A stretch of DNA of 64,000 nucleotides from Mycobacterium colombiense CECT 3035 (lineage in GTDB: Bacteria; Actinomycetota; Actinomycetes; Mycobacteriales; Mycobacteriaceae): contig NZ_CP020821.1 of the NCBI RefSeq assembly GCF_002105755.1, positions 4,712,001 through 4,776,000 on the forward strand. The letters are read 5' to 3'. This document shows, one piece after another, positions 1 to 11,434 of the stretch. Below the pieces are notes generated by a model. That model saw only the letters and a program-made list of their open reading frames with translations, made no database searches and was not told where the DNA came from. Both the position numbers and the translations under genes were made by a program. Each line of letters opens with the position of its first letter. Position 1 is the stretch's first letter.

Positions 1-551
1 GCGCGGATGGTCCAGCGGAATGTCGAGCGCCGACATGGTTGCCGCAAGGCCGTCGTATTGGCTTGCCAATAAACAGAATTCAATCAGCTGCCGCCGATCC
101 AGGTGGGCCGCCAGCTGCCGCCAGGTGTCGGCGGTGACGGTCCGGTCTTTGACGAATTCGTCGGTGGCCGCCAGCAGCGCCTGCTGACGCACGGTCAGGC
201 GGGCATCGACGGGGTCCAGCTTCTCGGGCCAGGCGAAGATGGCGGCCTGCAGGTCCGCGTCCAGCCCGGCCTTGCGGGCCATCCGGCGGTGGTGCTGGAG
301 TTCGTATTCGCACGCGCGCAGGTGCGCGACCCGCAGGATCACCAGTTCGGTGTCGACGGTGGGAAGCTTCCCGCGCAGCAGCCGGCCGCCGTACGCCAAC
401 CACGTCCAGAACAGCAGCCGGCGCTGTCCCAGCGTGGTGAAGAGGTGCATCTCCGGGGCGGCCACGGTGCGTGCGCCCAGCTTCGCGATCACCCAATTGA
501 TCGGTCCCAGTTCGCGAAACCGCCCCGGTGGGATCCGGCCGTCCGGTGGGA

Positions 552-555
<4 letters not shown>
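1..555 (-). CDS. carboxymuconolactone decarboxylase (AhpD-like) family protein, 3' end cut by window edge
   Basis: The frame is open for 185 codons from a GTG at 555 to the window edge, so only a few C-terminal residues should be missing; the Rv0464c-type protein is about 190 aa. The start overlaps the stop of ramB (GTGA), which suggests translational coupling. The middle of the protein has the pattern CEYELQHHRR, close to the Cys-x-x-x-x-x-His region of the AhpD/CMD fold, whose members act as alkylhydroperoxidases or decarboxylases. The first CMD cysteine is present but a CxxC pair is not, so peroxidase activity is uncertain. The substrate is unknown. Confidence 0.8.
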
Positions 556-1976
<1,421 letters not shown>

Positions 1977-2136
1977 TTCTCCGAGGTTACCGGCCGTGCG
2001 AAGATCTGGTTCGCAGACTTGGCAGCGCAGGCCGTCGCGTCGAAATTGGTGTTCGGCGCACCTCGTTGGCATGATGCGACCGGGGCCTCAGGCCTTAGCC
2101 TGGGGTAACCACGAGGAGGAATCGGGGAGCGACGCC

Positions 2137-2934
2137 GTGAGCCTGGACAAACAACTGATGCCGGTGCCCGACGGTCACCCTGACGTTTTCGATCGCCAGT
2201 GGCCGCTGCGGGTCGGCGACATCGACCGCACCGGCCGGTTGCGGCTCGACGCGTCCGCGCGCCACATCCAGGACATCGGCCAGGACCAGTTGCGCGAGAT
2301 GGGCTTCGAGGAGACCCACCCGCTGTGGATCGTCCGGCGCACCATGCTCGACCTGATCCGCCCGATCGAGTTCAACGACATGCTGCGCCTGCGCAGATGG
2401 TGTTCGGGCACCTCGAACCGCTGGTGTGAGATGCGGGTCCGCATCGATGGGAAGCGCGGCGACGGGCTCATCGAGTCCGAGGCCTTCTGGATCAACATCA
2501 ACCGCGAGACCCAGATGCCCTCGCGCATCGCCGACGACTTCCTGGCCGGCCTGCACAAGACGACCTCCGTCGACCGGCTGCGCTGGAAGTCCTACCTGAA
2601 GCCGGGGAGCCGCGACGACGCGGTCGAGATCCACGAGTTCCCGGTCCGGGTCACCGACATCGACTTGTTCGACCACATGAACAACTCCGTGTACTGGAGC
2701 GTGATCGAGGACTATCTGGCGTCGCACCCGGAACTGCTGCAGCCGCCGCTGCGCATCACGATCGAGCACGAGGCGCCGGTGGCGCTGGGCGACAAGCTGG
2801 AGATCATCTCGCACGTCCACCCCGCCGGATCCACCGAGCAATTCGGCCCAGAGCTGGCCGATCGCACTGTTACAACGCTCACATACGCCGTCGGCGACGA
2901 GGCGAAAGCCGTCGCCGCGATCTTTGCTCGCTAA
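2137..2934 (+). CDS. acyl-ACP thioesterase family protein (FatA-like double hotdog)
   Basis: A 265-aa protein of the acyl-ACP thioesterase family (Rv0466 type). Two hotdog halves are visible. The second has the characteristic FDHMNNSVYW segment, whose Asn belongs to the active site in plant FatA/FatB. The first half has RHIQDIGQDQLREMGF, also typical of the family. The GTG at 2137 is preceded by GGGGAG seven bases upstream. It presumably releases fatty acids from acyl carrier protein or CoA, but the physiological substrate is not known. It is transcribed away from ramB across a 160-bp gap and is followed by the long icl1 control region. Confidence 0.85.
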   Translation: MSLDKQLMPVPDGHPDVFDRQWPLRVGDIDRTGRLRLDASARHIQDIGQDQLREMGFEETHPLWIVRRTMLDLIRPIEFNDMLRLRRWCSGTSNRWCEMRVRIDGKRGDGLIESEAFWININRETQMPSRIADDFLAGLHKTTSVDRLRWKSYLKPGSRDDAVEIHEFPVRVTDIDLFDHMNNSVYWSVIEDYLASHPELLQPPLRITIEHEAPVALGDKLEIISHVHPAGSTEQFGPELADRTVTTLTYAVGDEAKAVAAIFAR

Positions 2935-3013
2935 ATCGGACAAGCGTCCCGTTAACCGCCGTTGACCTGCGCATTCTTGTTACCGGCGGGTAGCTTCTGA
3001 AACGGTTAAGTGA

Positions 3014-3041
3014 GTTCGCAACTTAGCAAACTTCGCAAATT
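3014..3041 (+). promoter_or_regulatory. putative tandem RamB boxes upstream of icl1
   Basis: The 266-bp stretch between the thioesterase gene and icl1 is AT-rich and contains CTTAGCAAA directly followed by CTTCGCAAA (3022-3039), with a third half copy, TTCGCAA, at 3015-3021. The segment AAACTTCGCAAA (3028-3039) differs by one base from the corynebacterial RamB core as I recall it (AAACTTTGCAAA). The position before icl1 and the neighbouring ramB support a regulatory role. Inference only; no promoter start is assigned. Confidence 0.6.
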
Positions 3042-3200
3042 TAAGCGTTCCCGTTGCTTAAATTGGCAACTGAAACGGGTGGACCAGCCCCTATGAGCTG
3101 TGTCATCTTCGACTTAGCACACCAGTGAAGTTGAGCCGCTAGCTACCGCCGGTGAGGCGTCCACTAACTCAGTAGTGAAGATCGTGAAGGAGCATGCCCA

Positions 3201-4487
3201 ATGTCTGTCGTTGGCACCCCCAAGAGCGCCGAACAGATCCAGAAGGACTGGGACACCAACCCGCGTTGGAAGGATGTCACCCGGACCTACACCGCCCAGG
3301 ACGTCGTCGCCCTGCAGGGCACCGTCGTCGAGGAGGCCACCCTGGCCCGTCGCGGCGCCGAGGTGCTGTGGGAGCAGCTCCACGACCTGGAGTACATCAA
3401 CGCGCTCGGCGCCCTGACCGGCAACATGGCCGTGCAGCAGGTGCGCGCCGGCCTGAAGGCCATCTACCTGTCCGGTTGGCAGGTCGCCGGTGACGCGAAC
3501 CTGTCCGGCCACACCTACCCCGACCAGAGCCTGTACCCGGCCAACTCGGTGCCGCAGGTGGTGCGCCGCATCAACAACGCGCTGCTGCGCGCCGACGAGA
3601 TCGCCGCGGTCGAGGGTGACACCTCGGTGAAGAACTGGCTGGCGCCGATCGTCGCCGACGGTGAGGCCGGTTTCGGTGGTGCGCTCAACGTGTACGAGCT
3701 GCAGAAGGCCATGATCGCCGCCGGCGTGGCGGGATCGCACTGGGAGGACCAGCTGGCCTCGGAGAAGAAGTGTGGCCACCTGGGCGGCAAGGTGCTGATC
3801 CCGACCCAGCAGCACATCCGCACCCTGACCTCGGCCCGCCTGGCCGCCGACGTGTGCGACGTTCCGACCGTCGTCATCGCCCGGACCGACGCCGAGGCCG
3901 CCACGCTGATCACCTCCGACGTCGACGAGCGCGACCAGCCGTTCATCACCGGTGAGCGCACCAAGGAGGGCTTCTACCGGGTGCGCAACGGCCTCGAGCC
4001 CTGCATCGCCCGCGCCAAGGCCTACGCGCCGTTCTCCGACCTGATCTGGATGGAGACCGGCACTCCGGACCTCGAGCTCGCCGCCAAGTTCGCCGAGGGC
4101 GTCAAGTCCGAGTTCCCCGACCAGATGCTGGCCTACAACTGCTCGCCGTCGTTCAACTGGCGCAAGCACCTGGACGACTCCACCATCGCGAAGTTCCAAA
4201 AGGAGCTCGCGGCAATGGGATTCAAGTTCCAGTTCATCACGCTGGCCGGCTTCCACGCGCTGAACTACTCGATGTTCGATCTGGCCTACGGCTACGCCCG
4301 CAACCAGATGAGCGCTTACGTCGAGCTGCAGGAGCGCGAGTTCGCCGCCGAGGAGCGTGGCTACACCGCCACCAAGCACCAGCGCGAGGTGGGTGCCGGT
4401 TACTTCGACCGCATCGCCACCACGGTGGACCCGACCTCGTCGACCACCGCGCTGGCCGGCTCCACCGAAGAGGGTCAGTTTCACTGA
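3201..4487 (+). CDS. icl1: isocitrate lyase
   Basis: A 428-aa isocitrate lyase that splits isocitrate into glyoxylate and succinate. It feeds the glyoxylate shunt and, in mycobacteria, the methylcitrate cycle when cells live on fatty acids or cholesterol. The signature [11 protein letters not shown] with the catalytic Cys is present near residue 190. [10 protein letters not shown] and [11 protein letters not shown], which form the substrate and Mg sites, follow. The length equals the short mycobacterial Icl1. Its ATG follows GAAGGAG at about 3186-3191. The stop codon lies inside the first unit of a 56-bp tandem repeat. The neighbouring ramB and fadB2 fit a shared response to fatty-acid carbon. 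Confidence 0.98.
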   Translation: MSVVGTPKSAEQIQKDWDTNPRWKDVTRTYTAQDVVALQGTVVEEATLARRGAEVLWEQLHDLEYINALGALTGNMAVQQVRAGLKAIYLSGWQVAGDANLSGHTYPDQSLYPANSVPQVVRRINNALLRADEIAAVEGDTSVKNWLAPIVADGEAGFGGALNVYELQKAMIAAGVAGSHWEDQLASEKKCGHLGGKVLIPTQQHIRTLTSARLAADVCDVPTVVIARTDAEAATLITSDVDERDQPFITGERTKEGFYRVRNGLEPCIARAKAYAPFSDLIWMETGTPDLELAAKFAEGVKSEFPDQMLAYNCSPSFNWRKHLDDSTIAKFQKELAAMGFKFQFITLAGFHALNYSMFDLAYGYARNQMSAYVELQEREFAAEERGYTATKHQREVGAGYFDRIATTVDPTSSTTALAGSTEEGQFH

Positions 4488-4658
4488 GGACGAGCGGGCC
4501 GTGCCCGCGAGGACGAAGTGAAACCGAAGGCTTGAGTCACTGAGGACGAGCGGGCCGTGCCCGCGAGGACGAAGTGAAACCGAAGGCTTGAGTCACTGAG
4601 GACGAGCGGGCCGTGCCCGCGAGGACGAAGTGAAACCGAAGGCTTGAGTCACTGAGCG
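4482..4658. repeat. three 56-bp tandem repeats plus partial copy after icl1
   Basis: Identical units start at 4482, 4538 and 4594, and a fourth breaks off after CACTGAGCGAG at 4650. The first unit begins inside the icl1 stop codon. Each unit carries GCGGGC-CGT-GCCCGC, a perfect 6-bp stem with a 3-base loop, so the transcript end would fold into three hairpins in a row. This has the form of a MIRU/VNTR locus, and copy number probably differs among strains. Confidence 0.95.
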
Positions 4659-4702
4659 AGCTCGCGGCGCACGCCGCGCCCTGAAAATGAGATGAAGTAG
4701 CG

Positions 4703-4736
4703 TAGGCCCCGCCCGGCTAAACCTGGGCGGGGCCTA
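4703..4736. terminator. strong hairpin between icl1 and fadB2
   Basis: TAGGCCCCGCCC at 4703-4714 pairs perfectly with GGGCGGGGCCTA at 4725-4736 across a 10-base loop. There is no long T-run after it, as is common in mycobacteria. It probably ends the icl1 transcript, which makes fadB2 a separate unit. Confidence 0.7.
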
Positions 4737-4773
4737 TTGCGGTGCAAGACGATACGACACCGGAGAGAAATCA

Positions 4774-5637
4774 GTGAGTGACGCAACGATCCAGCGGGTA
4801 GGAGTTGTCGGGGCGGGCCAGATGGGGTCCGGCATCGCGGAGGTCTCGGTCCGTGCCGGCGTCGACGTGACCGTGTACGAGACCACTGAGGCCCTGATCA
4901 CGGCCGGCCGCAACCGCATCGTGAAGTCGCTGGAGCGCGGCGTCAGCGCCGGCAAGGTGACCGAGCGGGAACGGGACCGGGCGCTGAGCAAGCTCACCTT
5001 CACCACGGACCTGAAGGACCTCGCCGACCGTCAGCTGGTCATCGAGGCGATCATCGAAGACGACGCCGTCAAGGCGCAGGTCTTTGCCGAACTCGACCGG
5101 GTCATCACCGACCCCGATGCGGTTCTGGCGTCCAACACCTCGAGCATCCCGATCATGAAGATCGCCGCGGCGACCAAGAACCCGCAACGCGTGCTGGGGC
5201 TGCACTTCTTCAACCCCGTGCCGGTGTTGCCGCTGGTCGAGTTGGTCAGCACGCTGGTCACCGACGACGCCGCCGCGGCACGCACCGAGGAATTCGCGAG
5301 CGCCGTGCTGGGCAAGCAGGTCGTGCGCTGCTCGGACCGGTCCGGCTTCGTGGTGAACGCGCTGCTGGTGCCGTATCTGCTGTCGGCGATCCGCATGGTG
5401 GAGGCCGGCTTCGCCACCGTCGAAGACGTCGACAAGGCCGTGGTGGCCGGGCTGTCACACCCGATGGGCCCGCTGCGGCTGTCGGACCTGGTCGGCCTGG
5501 ACACCCTGAAGCTGATCGCGGACAAGATGTTCGAGGAGTTCAAGGAGCCGCAGTACGGGCCCCCGCCGTTGCTGCTGCGCATGGTCGAGGCCGGCCGGCT
5601 GGGCAAGAAGACGGGCCAGGGCTTTTATACCTACTGA
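4774..5637 (+). CDS. fadB2: 3-hydroxybutyryl-CoA dehydrogenase
   Basis: A 287-aa 3-hydroxyacyl-CoA dehydrogenase. The N-terminal Rossmann motif is GVVGAGQMGSGIAEV. The central sequence LGLHFFNPVPVLPLVELV contains the catalytic His, and the C-terminal six-helix domain ends in KTGQGFYTY as in the family. It oxidises 3-hydroxybutyryl-CoA to acetoacetyl-CoA with NAD(P), or does the reverse. The GTG start at 4774 follows AGAGAAATCA. Its place next to icl1 fits use in fatty-acid breakdown. It lacks the hydratase part of the fused FadB enzymes, as expected for FadB2. Confidence 0.95.
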   Translation: MSDATIQRVGVVGAGQMGSGIAEVSVRAGVDVTVYETTEALITAGRNRIVKSLERGVSAGKVTERERDRALSKLTFTTDLKDLADRQLVIEAIIEDDAVKAQVFAELDRVITDPDAVLASNTSSIPIMKIAAATKNPQRVLGLHFFNPVPVLPLVELVSTLVTDDAAAARTEEFASAVLGKQVVRCSDRSGFVVNALLVPYLLSAIRMVEAGFATVEDVDKAVVAGLSHPMGPLRLSDLVGLDTLKLIADKMFEEFKEPQYGPPPLLLRMVEAGRLGKKTGQGFYTY

Positions 5638-5707
5638 GTAACAACTGGTGGCGCACCGGTGCCGCGATGACCGCCTATTGACGGATCGGTTAGTATGCTC
5701 GCGTTAA

Positions 5708-6592
<885 letters not shown>

Positions 6593-6614
6593 GCCAGGTC
6601 ATTTAGACCAGATC

Positions 6615-6650
6615 AATCAGCCCCGAACGGCGATCCGTTCGGGGCTGATT
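6615..6650. terminator. bidirectional terminator between umaA and pcaA
   Basis: The 16-base arm at 6615-6630 pairs perfectly with 6635-6650 around the loop CGAT and is followed by GCTTTT. It lies exactly between the convergent umaA and pcaA and should stop both transcripts. Confidence 0.92.
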
Positions 6651-6666
6651 GCTTTTAGCGAGCCGG

Positions 6667-7530
6667 TTACTTCTCCAGCGTGAATTGATTGACGTCGGTG
6701 TAGCCCTCGCGGAACAGTTTCGCGCAGCCGGTGAGGTACTTCATGTAGCGGTCGTAGACCTCTTGAGACTGGATCGCGATGGCCTGCTTGCGATTCGCCT
6801 CGAGCGCCTCGGCCCACAGGTCCAGAGTCCTGGCGTAGTGCAGCTGCAACGACTGCACCCGAGTCAAATCGAAGCCCGCCGTGACCCCGTACTCCCCGAC
6901 GGTCTGGGGCGTCGGAAGCCAGCCTCCAGGGAAGATCTCGGCCAGGATGAACTGCGAGAACTGAACAATCTCGTGGGTCAGTTTCATGCCCTTGGCCCGG
7001 GCATCCTTGAACGAGGGCCGAACGATGGTGTGCAGCAACATCACCCCGCCGGGCGGCAGCGCGTCGTAGGCCATCTTGAAGAAGCGGCCGTAGCGCTGGC
7101 GGCCGAAGTGCTCGAACGCGCCGATCGACACGATGCGGTCCACCGGCTCGTGGAATTTCTCCCAGCCTTCCAGCAGCACCCTCCTGGTGCGGCCGGTGTC
7201 CATCTGGTCGAAGGACTTCTGCACGTGTTCGGCCTGGTTCTCCGACAGCGTCAGGCCGACGACGTTCACGTCGTATTTCTCGATGGCGCGCCGCAGGGTG
7301 GCCCCCCAGCCGCAACCGATGTCCAGCAACGTCATCCCCGGCTCGAGCTTCAGCTTCCCCAGTGCCAGATCGATCTTCGCGATCTGGGCCTCTTCGAGGG
7401 TCATGTCATCACGCTCGAAGTAGGCGCAGCTGTAGGTCTGAGTGGGATCCAGGAACAGCCGGAAGAAATCGTCAGACAAGTCGTAATGGGCTTGCACGTT
7501 TCCAAAGTGCGGCGTGAGCTGCACAGACAT
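6667..7530 (-). CDS. pcaA: proximal cyclopropane mycolic acid synthase
   Basis: A 287-aa SAM-dependent cyclopropane synthase that makes the proximal cyclopropane ring of alpha-mycolates. The cofactor loop is [14 protein letters not shown]. Active-site residues of the crystallised homologue are in register: His8, Tyr16 and Cys35 ([10 protein letters not shown]), and the Glu of GAFEHF. Its length equals the M. tuberculosis protein. ATG at 7530. It is transcribed toward umaA. The 186 bp upstream to madR hold no convincing gene. Confidence 0.96.
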   Translation of the reverse strand: MSVQLTPHFGNVQAHYDLSDDFFRLFLDPTQTYSCAYFERDDMTLEEAQIAKIDLALGKLKLEPGMTLLDIGCGWGATLRRAIEKYDVNVVGLTLSENQAEHVQKSFDQMDTGRTRRVLLEGWEKFHEPVDRIVSIGAFEHFGRQRYGRFFKMAYDALPPGGVMLLHTIVRPSFKDARAKGMKLTHEIVQFSQFILAEIFPGGWLPTPQTVGEYGVTAGFDLTRVQSLQLHYARTLDLWAEALEANRKQAIAIQSQEVYDRYMKYLTGCAKLFREGYTDVNQFTLEK

Positions 7531-7716
7531 GTCGACACGAGCCTTTCTATATGCGGGGGACAGGGGTAAACGGCCAAACGGAAACCCCGCTACATCCCCC
7601 GATACCCCTCTGCATGCTAGTCCCTGCGACGGGCCAAGTCGCCCTCCCGAGGCGCGTCCATACCCTCACATGCGGCCCGCGCAATCCCCAAAACGAGCTT
7701 GTGCGGTCCGAGGGCC

Positions 7717-8439
7717 TTATTCGGGTCCGAGGCCGTCCTGACGCTCCCGGGGCGGCACGATCGGTGAAGGGTGCGGCTCCCCGCGAAACTTCTCCAGCGA
7801 CCCGCCGACTTCGACGATTCCCTTGAGAGCGTTCCAACTCAACATGGTCAGGTAGTCGATCAATTCATCGCGACTCATCCGCGGGTACGACATCCAGGAG
7901 TGGGTGGCCAGCTGGACGCCGCCGACGATCAAATACGCCCACGGTTCCACACCGCCGGTGTCCATTCCGGCGTGTTGCATGCGGCGGCGCATCAGCACCG
8001 CGAGCATGCGCGCGATGATCCGCTCGGAGTCGGCGATGACTTTGCTTTTGCTGGCCGAGCTGTTGGACATCACGAACCGGTATGGCTCGGGCTCGTTCGC
8101 GACCGTCTCGACGTACACGCGGATGACCTCGCGGGTCAGGTCGAAGCCGTCAAGGCCCGAGGTGAGCGCCCCAGCCATGTTGGGGATCAGGGTGGTTTGA
8201 GTGAACCGCATCATCACGGCCGTCGTCAGGTCGTTCTTGTCGACGAAATAGCGGTACAGCACCGTCTTGGAAACGCCGATCTCGGCGGCGATCTCGTCCA
8301 TGCTCAGCGTGCCGCCGAGCCTGCGGATCGCGTCGATCGTGCCGTCGACCAACTCGTTACGACGCTCCACCTTGTGTTGATGCCAACGCCGCTTGCGCCC
8401 GTCCATTTTGACGCTCACAGCCGTCATTTGCTCTGCCAC
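7717..8439 (-). CDS. madR: TetR-family regulator, MadR type
   Basis: A 240-aa TetR regulator. The N-terminal HTH reads LSMDEIAAEIGVSKTVLYRYF, followed by a long helical ligand domain. It corresponds to Rv0472c, which I recall as MadR, a repressor of the acyl-ACP desaturase genes desA1 and desA2 that senses long acyl-CoAs. The frame starts with a GTG at 8439; an ATG at 8427 is equally possible. The basic stretch GRKRRWHQHKVERR before the HTH is usual for this group. Its position beside pcaA fits control of mycolate synthesis. Confidence 0.88.
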   Translation of the reverse strand: MAEQMTAVSVKMDGRKRRWHQHKVERRNELVDGTIDAIRRLGGTLSMDEIAAEIGVSKTVLYRYFVDKNDLTTAVMMRFTQTTLIPNMAGALTSGLDGFDLTREVIRVYVETVANEPEPYRFVMSNSSASKSKVIADSERIIARMLAVLMRRRMQHAGMDTGGVEPWAYLIVGGVQLATHSWMSYPRMSRDELIDYLTMLSWNALKGIVEVGGSLEKFRGEPHPSPIVPPRERQDGLGPE

Positions 8440-8535
8440 TGTCGCCGAATTCCCATTCCCTAGACGCCCTTGATCTTACGGCGTGAGGGGGTCGGTTTCT
8501 TGTCCTGGCCGGGCGTGGGTGAGACGTCGTGAACA

Positions 8536-9957
8536 GTGTCGTCGCCCCAATTCACGGGAAGGATAGATGATGGAGTGGTGTCACATCGCGCCTCGGTGAG
8601 AGGCGAAGCGTCGGGCCCGCCGGGGGCGAGGCCCGATTCGCCGACGGCGGCGGCCCCCGTCCGCGCTGCTCGCGCGTCCTTTGCCGAGTCCTTCGCCGGC
8701 GCCGATCCCGAGGCCGACGCGCAGCGCCGGGTGGCGTTGCGCCGGATGAAGCTGGTGGCACTGAGTTTTCTGATCGGTGCCACCGGCGTGTTCCTGGCCT
8801 GCCGCTGGGCGCAGGCGCACGCCAGCCTGGGTGCCTGGGTGGGGTATGTCGGCGCGGCCGCCGAGGCCGGCATGGTGGGCGCCCTGGCGGACTGGTTCGC
8901 CGTGACGGCGCTGTTCAGGCACCCGCTGGGCATTCCCATCCCGCACACCGCGATCATCAAGCGCAAGAAAGACCAGCTGGGCGAGGGCCTGGGCACGTTC
9001 GTCAGGGAGAACTTCCTGTCGCCGGAGGTCGTCGAGACCAAGCTGCGCGACGCCCAGGTGTCCGGCCGGCTCGGCAAGTGGCTGTCGGAGGCCGTCCATG
9101 CAGAGCGGGTGGCGAGCGAGACCGCCACCGTGCTGCGGGTACTGGTCGAACTCCTGCGCGACGAGGACGTCCAGCAGGTGATCGACCGGATGATCGTGCG
9201 CCGGATCGCCGAACCGCAGTGGGGCCCGCCGGTCGGGCGGGTGCTGGCCACCCTGCTGGCCGAGCACCGCCAGGAGGCGCTGATCCAATTGCTGGCCGAC
9301 CGGGCCTTTCAGTGGTCGCTGAAGGCCGGTGAGGTCATTCAGCGGGTGGTCGAGCGCGACTCGCCCACGTGGTCGCCGCGCTTCGTCGACCATCTGGTCG
9401 GCGACCGCATCCACCGCGAGCTGATGGACTTCACCGACAAGGTGCGCCGCAATCCGGACCACGAGCTGCGCCGGTCGGCCACCCGCTTCCTGTTCGACTT
9501 CGCCGACGACCTGCAGCACGACCCGGACACCATCGCGCGCGCCGACGCGATCAAGGAGCAGCTGATGGCGCGCGACGAGATCGCCAACGCCGCGGCGACG
9601 GCGTGGAAGACCCTGAAACGGCTGGTGCTCGAGGGCGTGGACGATCCGTCCAGCACCCTGCGCACCCGGATCGCCGACACCGTCGTCCGCATCGGCGAAT
9701 CGCTGCGCGACGACGCCGACCTGCGCGACAAGGTGGACAACTGGCTGGTGCGGGCGGCCCAGCACCTCGTCTCGCAGTATGGGGTGGAGATCACAGCGAT
9801 CATCACCGACACGATCGAGCGCTGGGACGCCGAGGAGGCCAGCCGGCGCATCGAGTTGCACGTGGGCCGTGACCTGCAATTTATCCGGATCAACGGAACC
9901 GTGGTCGGTTCGCTGGCGGGCCTGGTGATCTACGCCGTCGCGCAGCTGCTGGTCTAA
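8536..9957 (+). CDS. DUF445 family membrane protein
   Basis: A 473-aa DUF445 protein (Rv0473 type). After a disordered Ala/Pro-rich N-terminus of about 60 residues come two membrane segments (LVALSFLIGATGVFLA and LGAWVGYVGAAAEAGMVGALA) and the family motif ADWFAVTALFRHPLGIPIPHTAII. A long charged helical region follows, and a last membrane segment (VVGSLAGLVIYAVAQLL) ends the protein. Function unknown. The GTG at 8536 is a tentative start. Confidence 0.85.
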   Translation: MSSPQFTGRIDDGVVSHRASVRGEASGPPGARPDSPTAAAPVRAARASFAESFAGADPEADAQRRVALRRMKLVALSFLIGATGVFLACRWAQAHASLGAWVGYVGAAAEAGMVGALADWFAVTALFRHPLGIPIPHTAIIKRKKDQLGEGLGTFVRENFLSPEVVETKLRDAQVSGRLGKWLSEAVHAERVASETATVLRVLVELLRDEDVQQVIDRMIVRRIAEPQWGPPVGRVLATLLAEHRQEALIQLLADRAFQWSLKAGEVIQRVVERDSPTWSPRFVDHLVGDRIHRELMDFTDKVRRNPDHELRRSATRFLFDFADDLQHDPDTIARADAIKEQLMARDEIANAAATAWKTLKRLVLEGVDDPSSTLRTRIADTVVRIGESLRDDADLRDKVDNWLVRAAQHLVSQYGVEITAIITDTIERWDAEEASRRIELHVGRDLQFIRINGTVVGSLAGLVIYAVAQLLV

Positions 9958-9976
9958 CGCATTTCTAGCAGTGCTA

Positions 9977-10004
9977 ACAAGTGCTTGCAATAGCAAGCAC
10001 TTGT
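9977..10004. promoter_or_regulatory. perfect 12-bp inverted repeat, likely operator of the downstream XRE gene
   Basis: ACAAGTGCTTGC (9977-9988) and GCAAGCACTTGT (9993-10004) are exact reverse complements separated by AATA. The repeat lies 46 bp before an XRE-type regulator gene. It is followed by GTAGTAGTCTGGG, not a T-run, and sits in a 93-bp promoter region, so an autoregulatory operator is more likely than a terminator. Confidence 0.65.
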
Positions 10005-10050
10005 AGTAGTCTGGGCGCGTCCAGATCAGCCGCCCGACCAGGAGCACGTC

Positions 10051-10467
10051 ATGACACCCGAGGAGAAGCTCTCCGCCAAGGTGTCCAACGCTGCCTCCGA
10101 AGTGGCCTCTGACATCGGCAGTTTCATCCGTAGCCAGCGTGAACTCGCGCAGGTGTCGGTGCGCCAACTCGCCGAAAAGTCCGGGGTCAGCAATCCATAT
10201 CTGAGCCAGGTGGAGCGTGGATTGCGTAAGCCCTCCGCCGATGTCTTGAACCAGATCGCGAAGGCACTCCGCGTCTCCGCCGAGGTTCTCTATGTGCGCG
10301 CCGGGATTCTCGAGCCCAGTGACAAGAGTCAGGTGCGGGACGCCATCGTCACCGACACTGCGATCACCGAGCGCCAAAAGCAAATCCTGCTCGACATCTA
10401 CTCATCGTTCACCCAGCAAAACGAATCGATCCAAGAGGAGAGTCCGACCGAATCCGACAGCGAGTGA
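10051..10467 (+). CDS. XRE-family transcriptional regulator (Rv0474 type)
   Basis: A 138-aa regulator. Residues about 28-85 form the helix-turn-helix (QLAEKSGVSNPYLSQVERGLRKPS). The C-terminal tail is acidic and Ser/Glu-rich. The M. tuberculosis homologue has, as I recall, been described as a copper-responsive repressor; that link is not visible here. A perfect palindrome upstream suggests it controls itself and possibly hbhA, which follows after a 275-bp gap. Confidence 0.9.
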   Translation: MTPEEKLSAKVSNAASEVASDIGSFIRSQRELAQVSVRQLAEKSGVSNPYLSQVERGLRKPSADVLNQIAKALRVSAEVLYVRAGILEPSDKSQVRDAIVTDTAITERQKQILLDIYSSFTQQNESIQEESPTESDSE

Positions 10468-10742
10468 TCGGCCCGTTTCACCCGGCACCGTAACCAACTG
10501 TGCTGGGGGTTTGCGCCACAAAGCGGGCTTGGCACATCGCGGTAGCGAGTTGGTGATGTATAGACGACCGGCCGTCGCGGTTACCCAACGGGGAGGACCT
10601 ACGGGTTCCAGCTGAGCTGCGGAACGACCCACCCCGACACTGGCGGCCCCAGTTGCGAAGGAGACGTTTGCACCTAACTTCTCGACCAGACAGCTAATAG
10701 CACCGAATAACGCCGATAGCGAAAGCAATGAAAGGAAAGACC
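10468..10742. promoter_or_regulatory. intergenic control region of hbhA
   Basis: These 275 bp contain no coding frame that looks real. A strong purine ribosome-binding stretch, GAAAGGAAAG (10730-10739), stands directly before the hbhA ATG. TATAGA at about 10559 could be a -10 element, but no start site can be fixed by eye. Confidence 0.4.
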
Positions 10743-11348
10743 ATGGCGGAAAACACGAACATCGAAGACTTGCGGGCCCCGCTGCTCGCGGCGCTGGGCG
10801 CGGCCGACCTGGCCCTGGCCACCGTCAACGACCTGATCGCCGGCCTGCGGGAGCGCGCCGAAGAGACCCGCGCCGAGACCCGCACCCGGGTCGAGGAGCG
10901 TCGCGCTCGCCTGACCAAGCTGCAGGAGGACCTGCCCGAGCAGTTCACCGAGCTGCGCGACCGGTTCACCACCGAGGAGCTGCGCAAGGCGGCCGAGGGC
11001 TACCTGGAGGCCGCGACCACCCGGTACAACGAGCTCGTCGAGCGCGGCGAGGCGGCCCTGCAGCGGCTGCGTAACCAGACCGCCTTCGAGGACGCGTCCG
11101 CGCGCGCCGAGGGCTACGTCGACCAGGCCGTCGAGCTGACGCAGGAAGCGCTCGGCACCGTCGCGTCGCAGACCCGCGCGGTCGGCGAGCGCGCCGCCAA
11201 GCTGGTCGGCATCGAGCTGCCCGGCAAGACCGAGGCGACCACCAAGAAGGCCCAGAAGGCCGTCGCCAAGAAGGCCCCGGCCAAGAAGGCTCCGGCCAAG
11301 AAGGCTCCGGCCAAGAAGGCCGCGGCCAAGAAGGTCACCCAGAAGTAA
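10743..11348 (+). CDS. hbhA: heparin-binding hemagglutinin
   Basis: A 201-aa surface adhesin that binds heparan sulfate on epithelial cells. Residues about 60-150 are a long coiled coil rich in Glu, Arg and Ala. The tail is lysine-rich, with [10 protein letters not shown] repeats encoded by near-identical 15-bp units (11263-11335); in the family these lysines bind heparin and are methylated. The ATG at 10743 follows a strong ribosome site. There is no classical signal peptide, as is known for HbhA. The number of tail repeats is expected to vary among strains. Confidence 0.97.
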   Translation: MAENTNIEDLRAPLLAALGAADLALATVNDLIAGLRERAEETRAETRTRVEERRARLTKLQEDLPEQFTELRDRFTTEELRKAAEGYLEAATTRYNELVERGEAALQRLRNQTAFEDASARAEGYVDQAVELTQEALGTVASQTRAVGERAAKLVGIELPGKTEATTKKAQKAVAKKAPAKKAPAKKAPAKKAAAKKVTQK

Positions 11349-11434
11349 GCACCACCCAGCACGACGTTCGGCTCCGGGTCACCTTCGGGTGACTCGGAGT
11401 CGACGTTTTGCAGGGTGCCCCATACCCTTAAGGC

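Noticed and set aside
80..496. 138-codon minus-strand frame at the left edge
   Set aside because: It is out of frame with the AhpD-like gene, whose uninterrupted frame runs through the same bases to the window edge.
8581..10383. 600-codon open frame antisense to the DUF445 and XRE genes
   Set aside because: High-GC shadow: no family similarity, and both sense genes are well supported.
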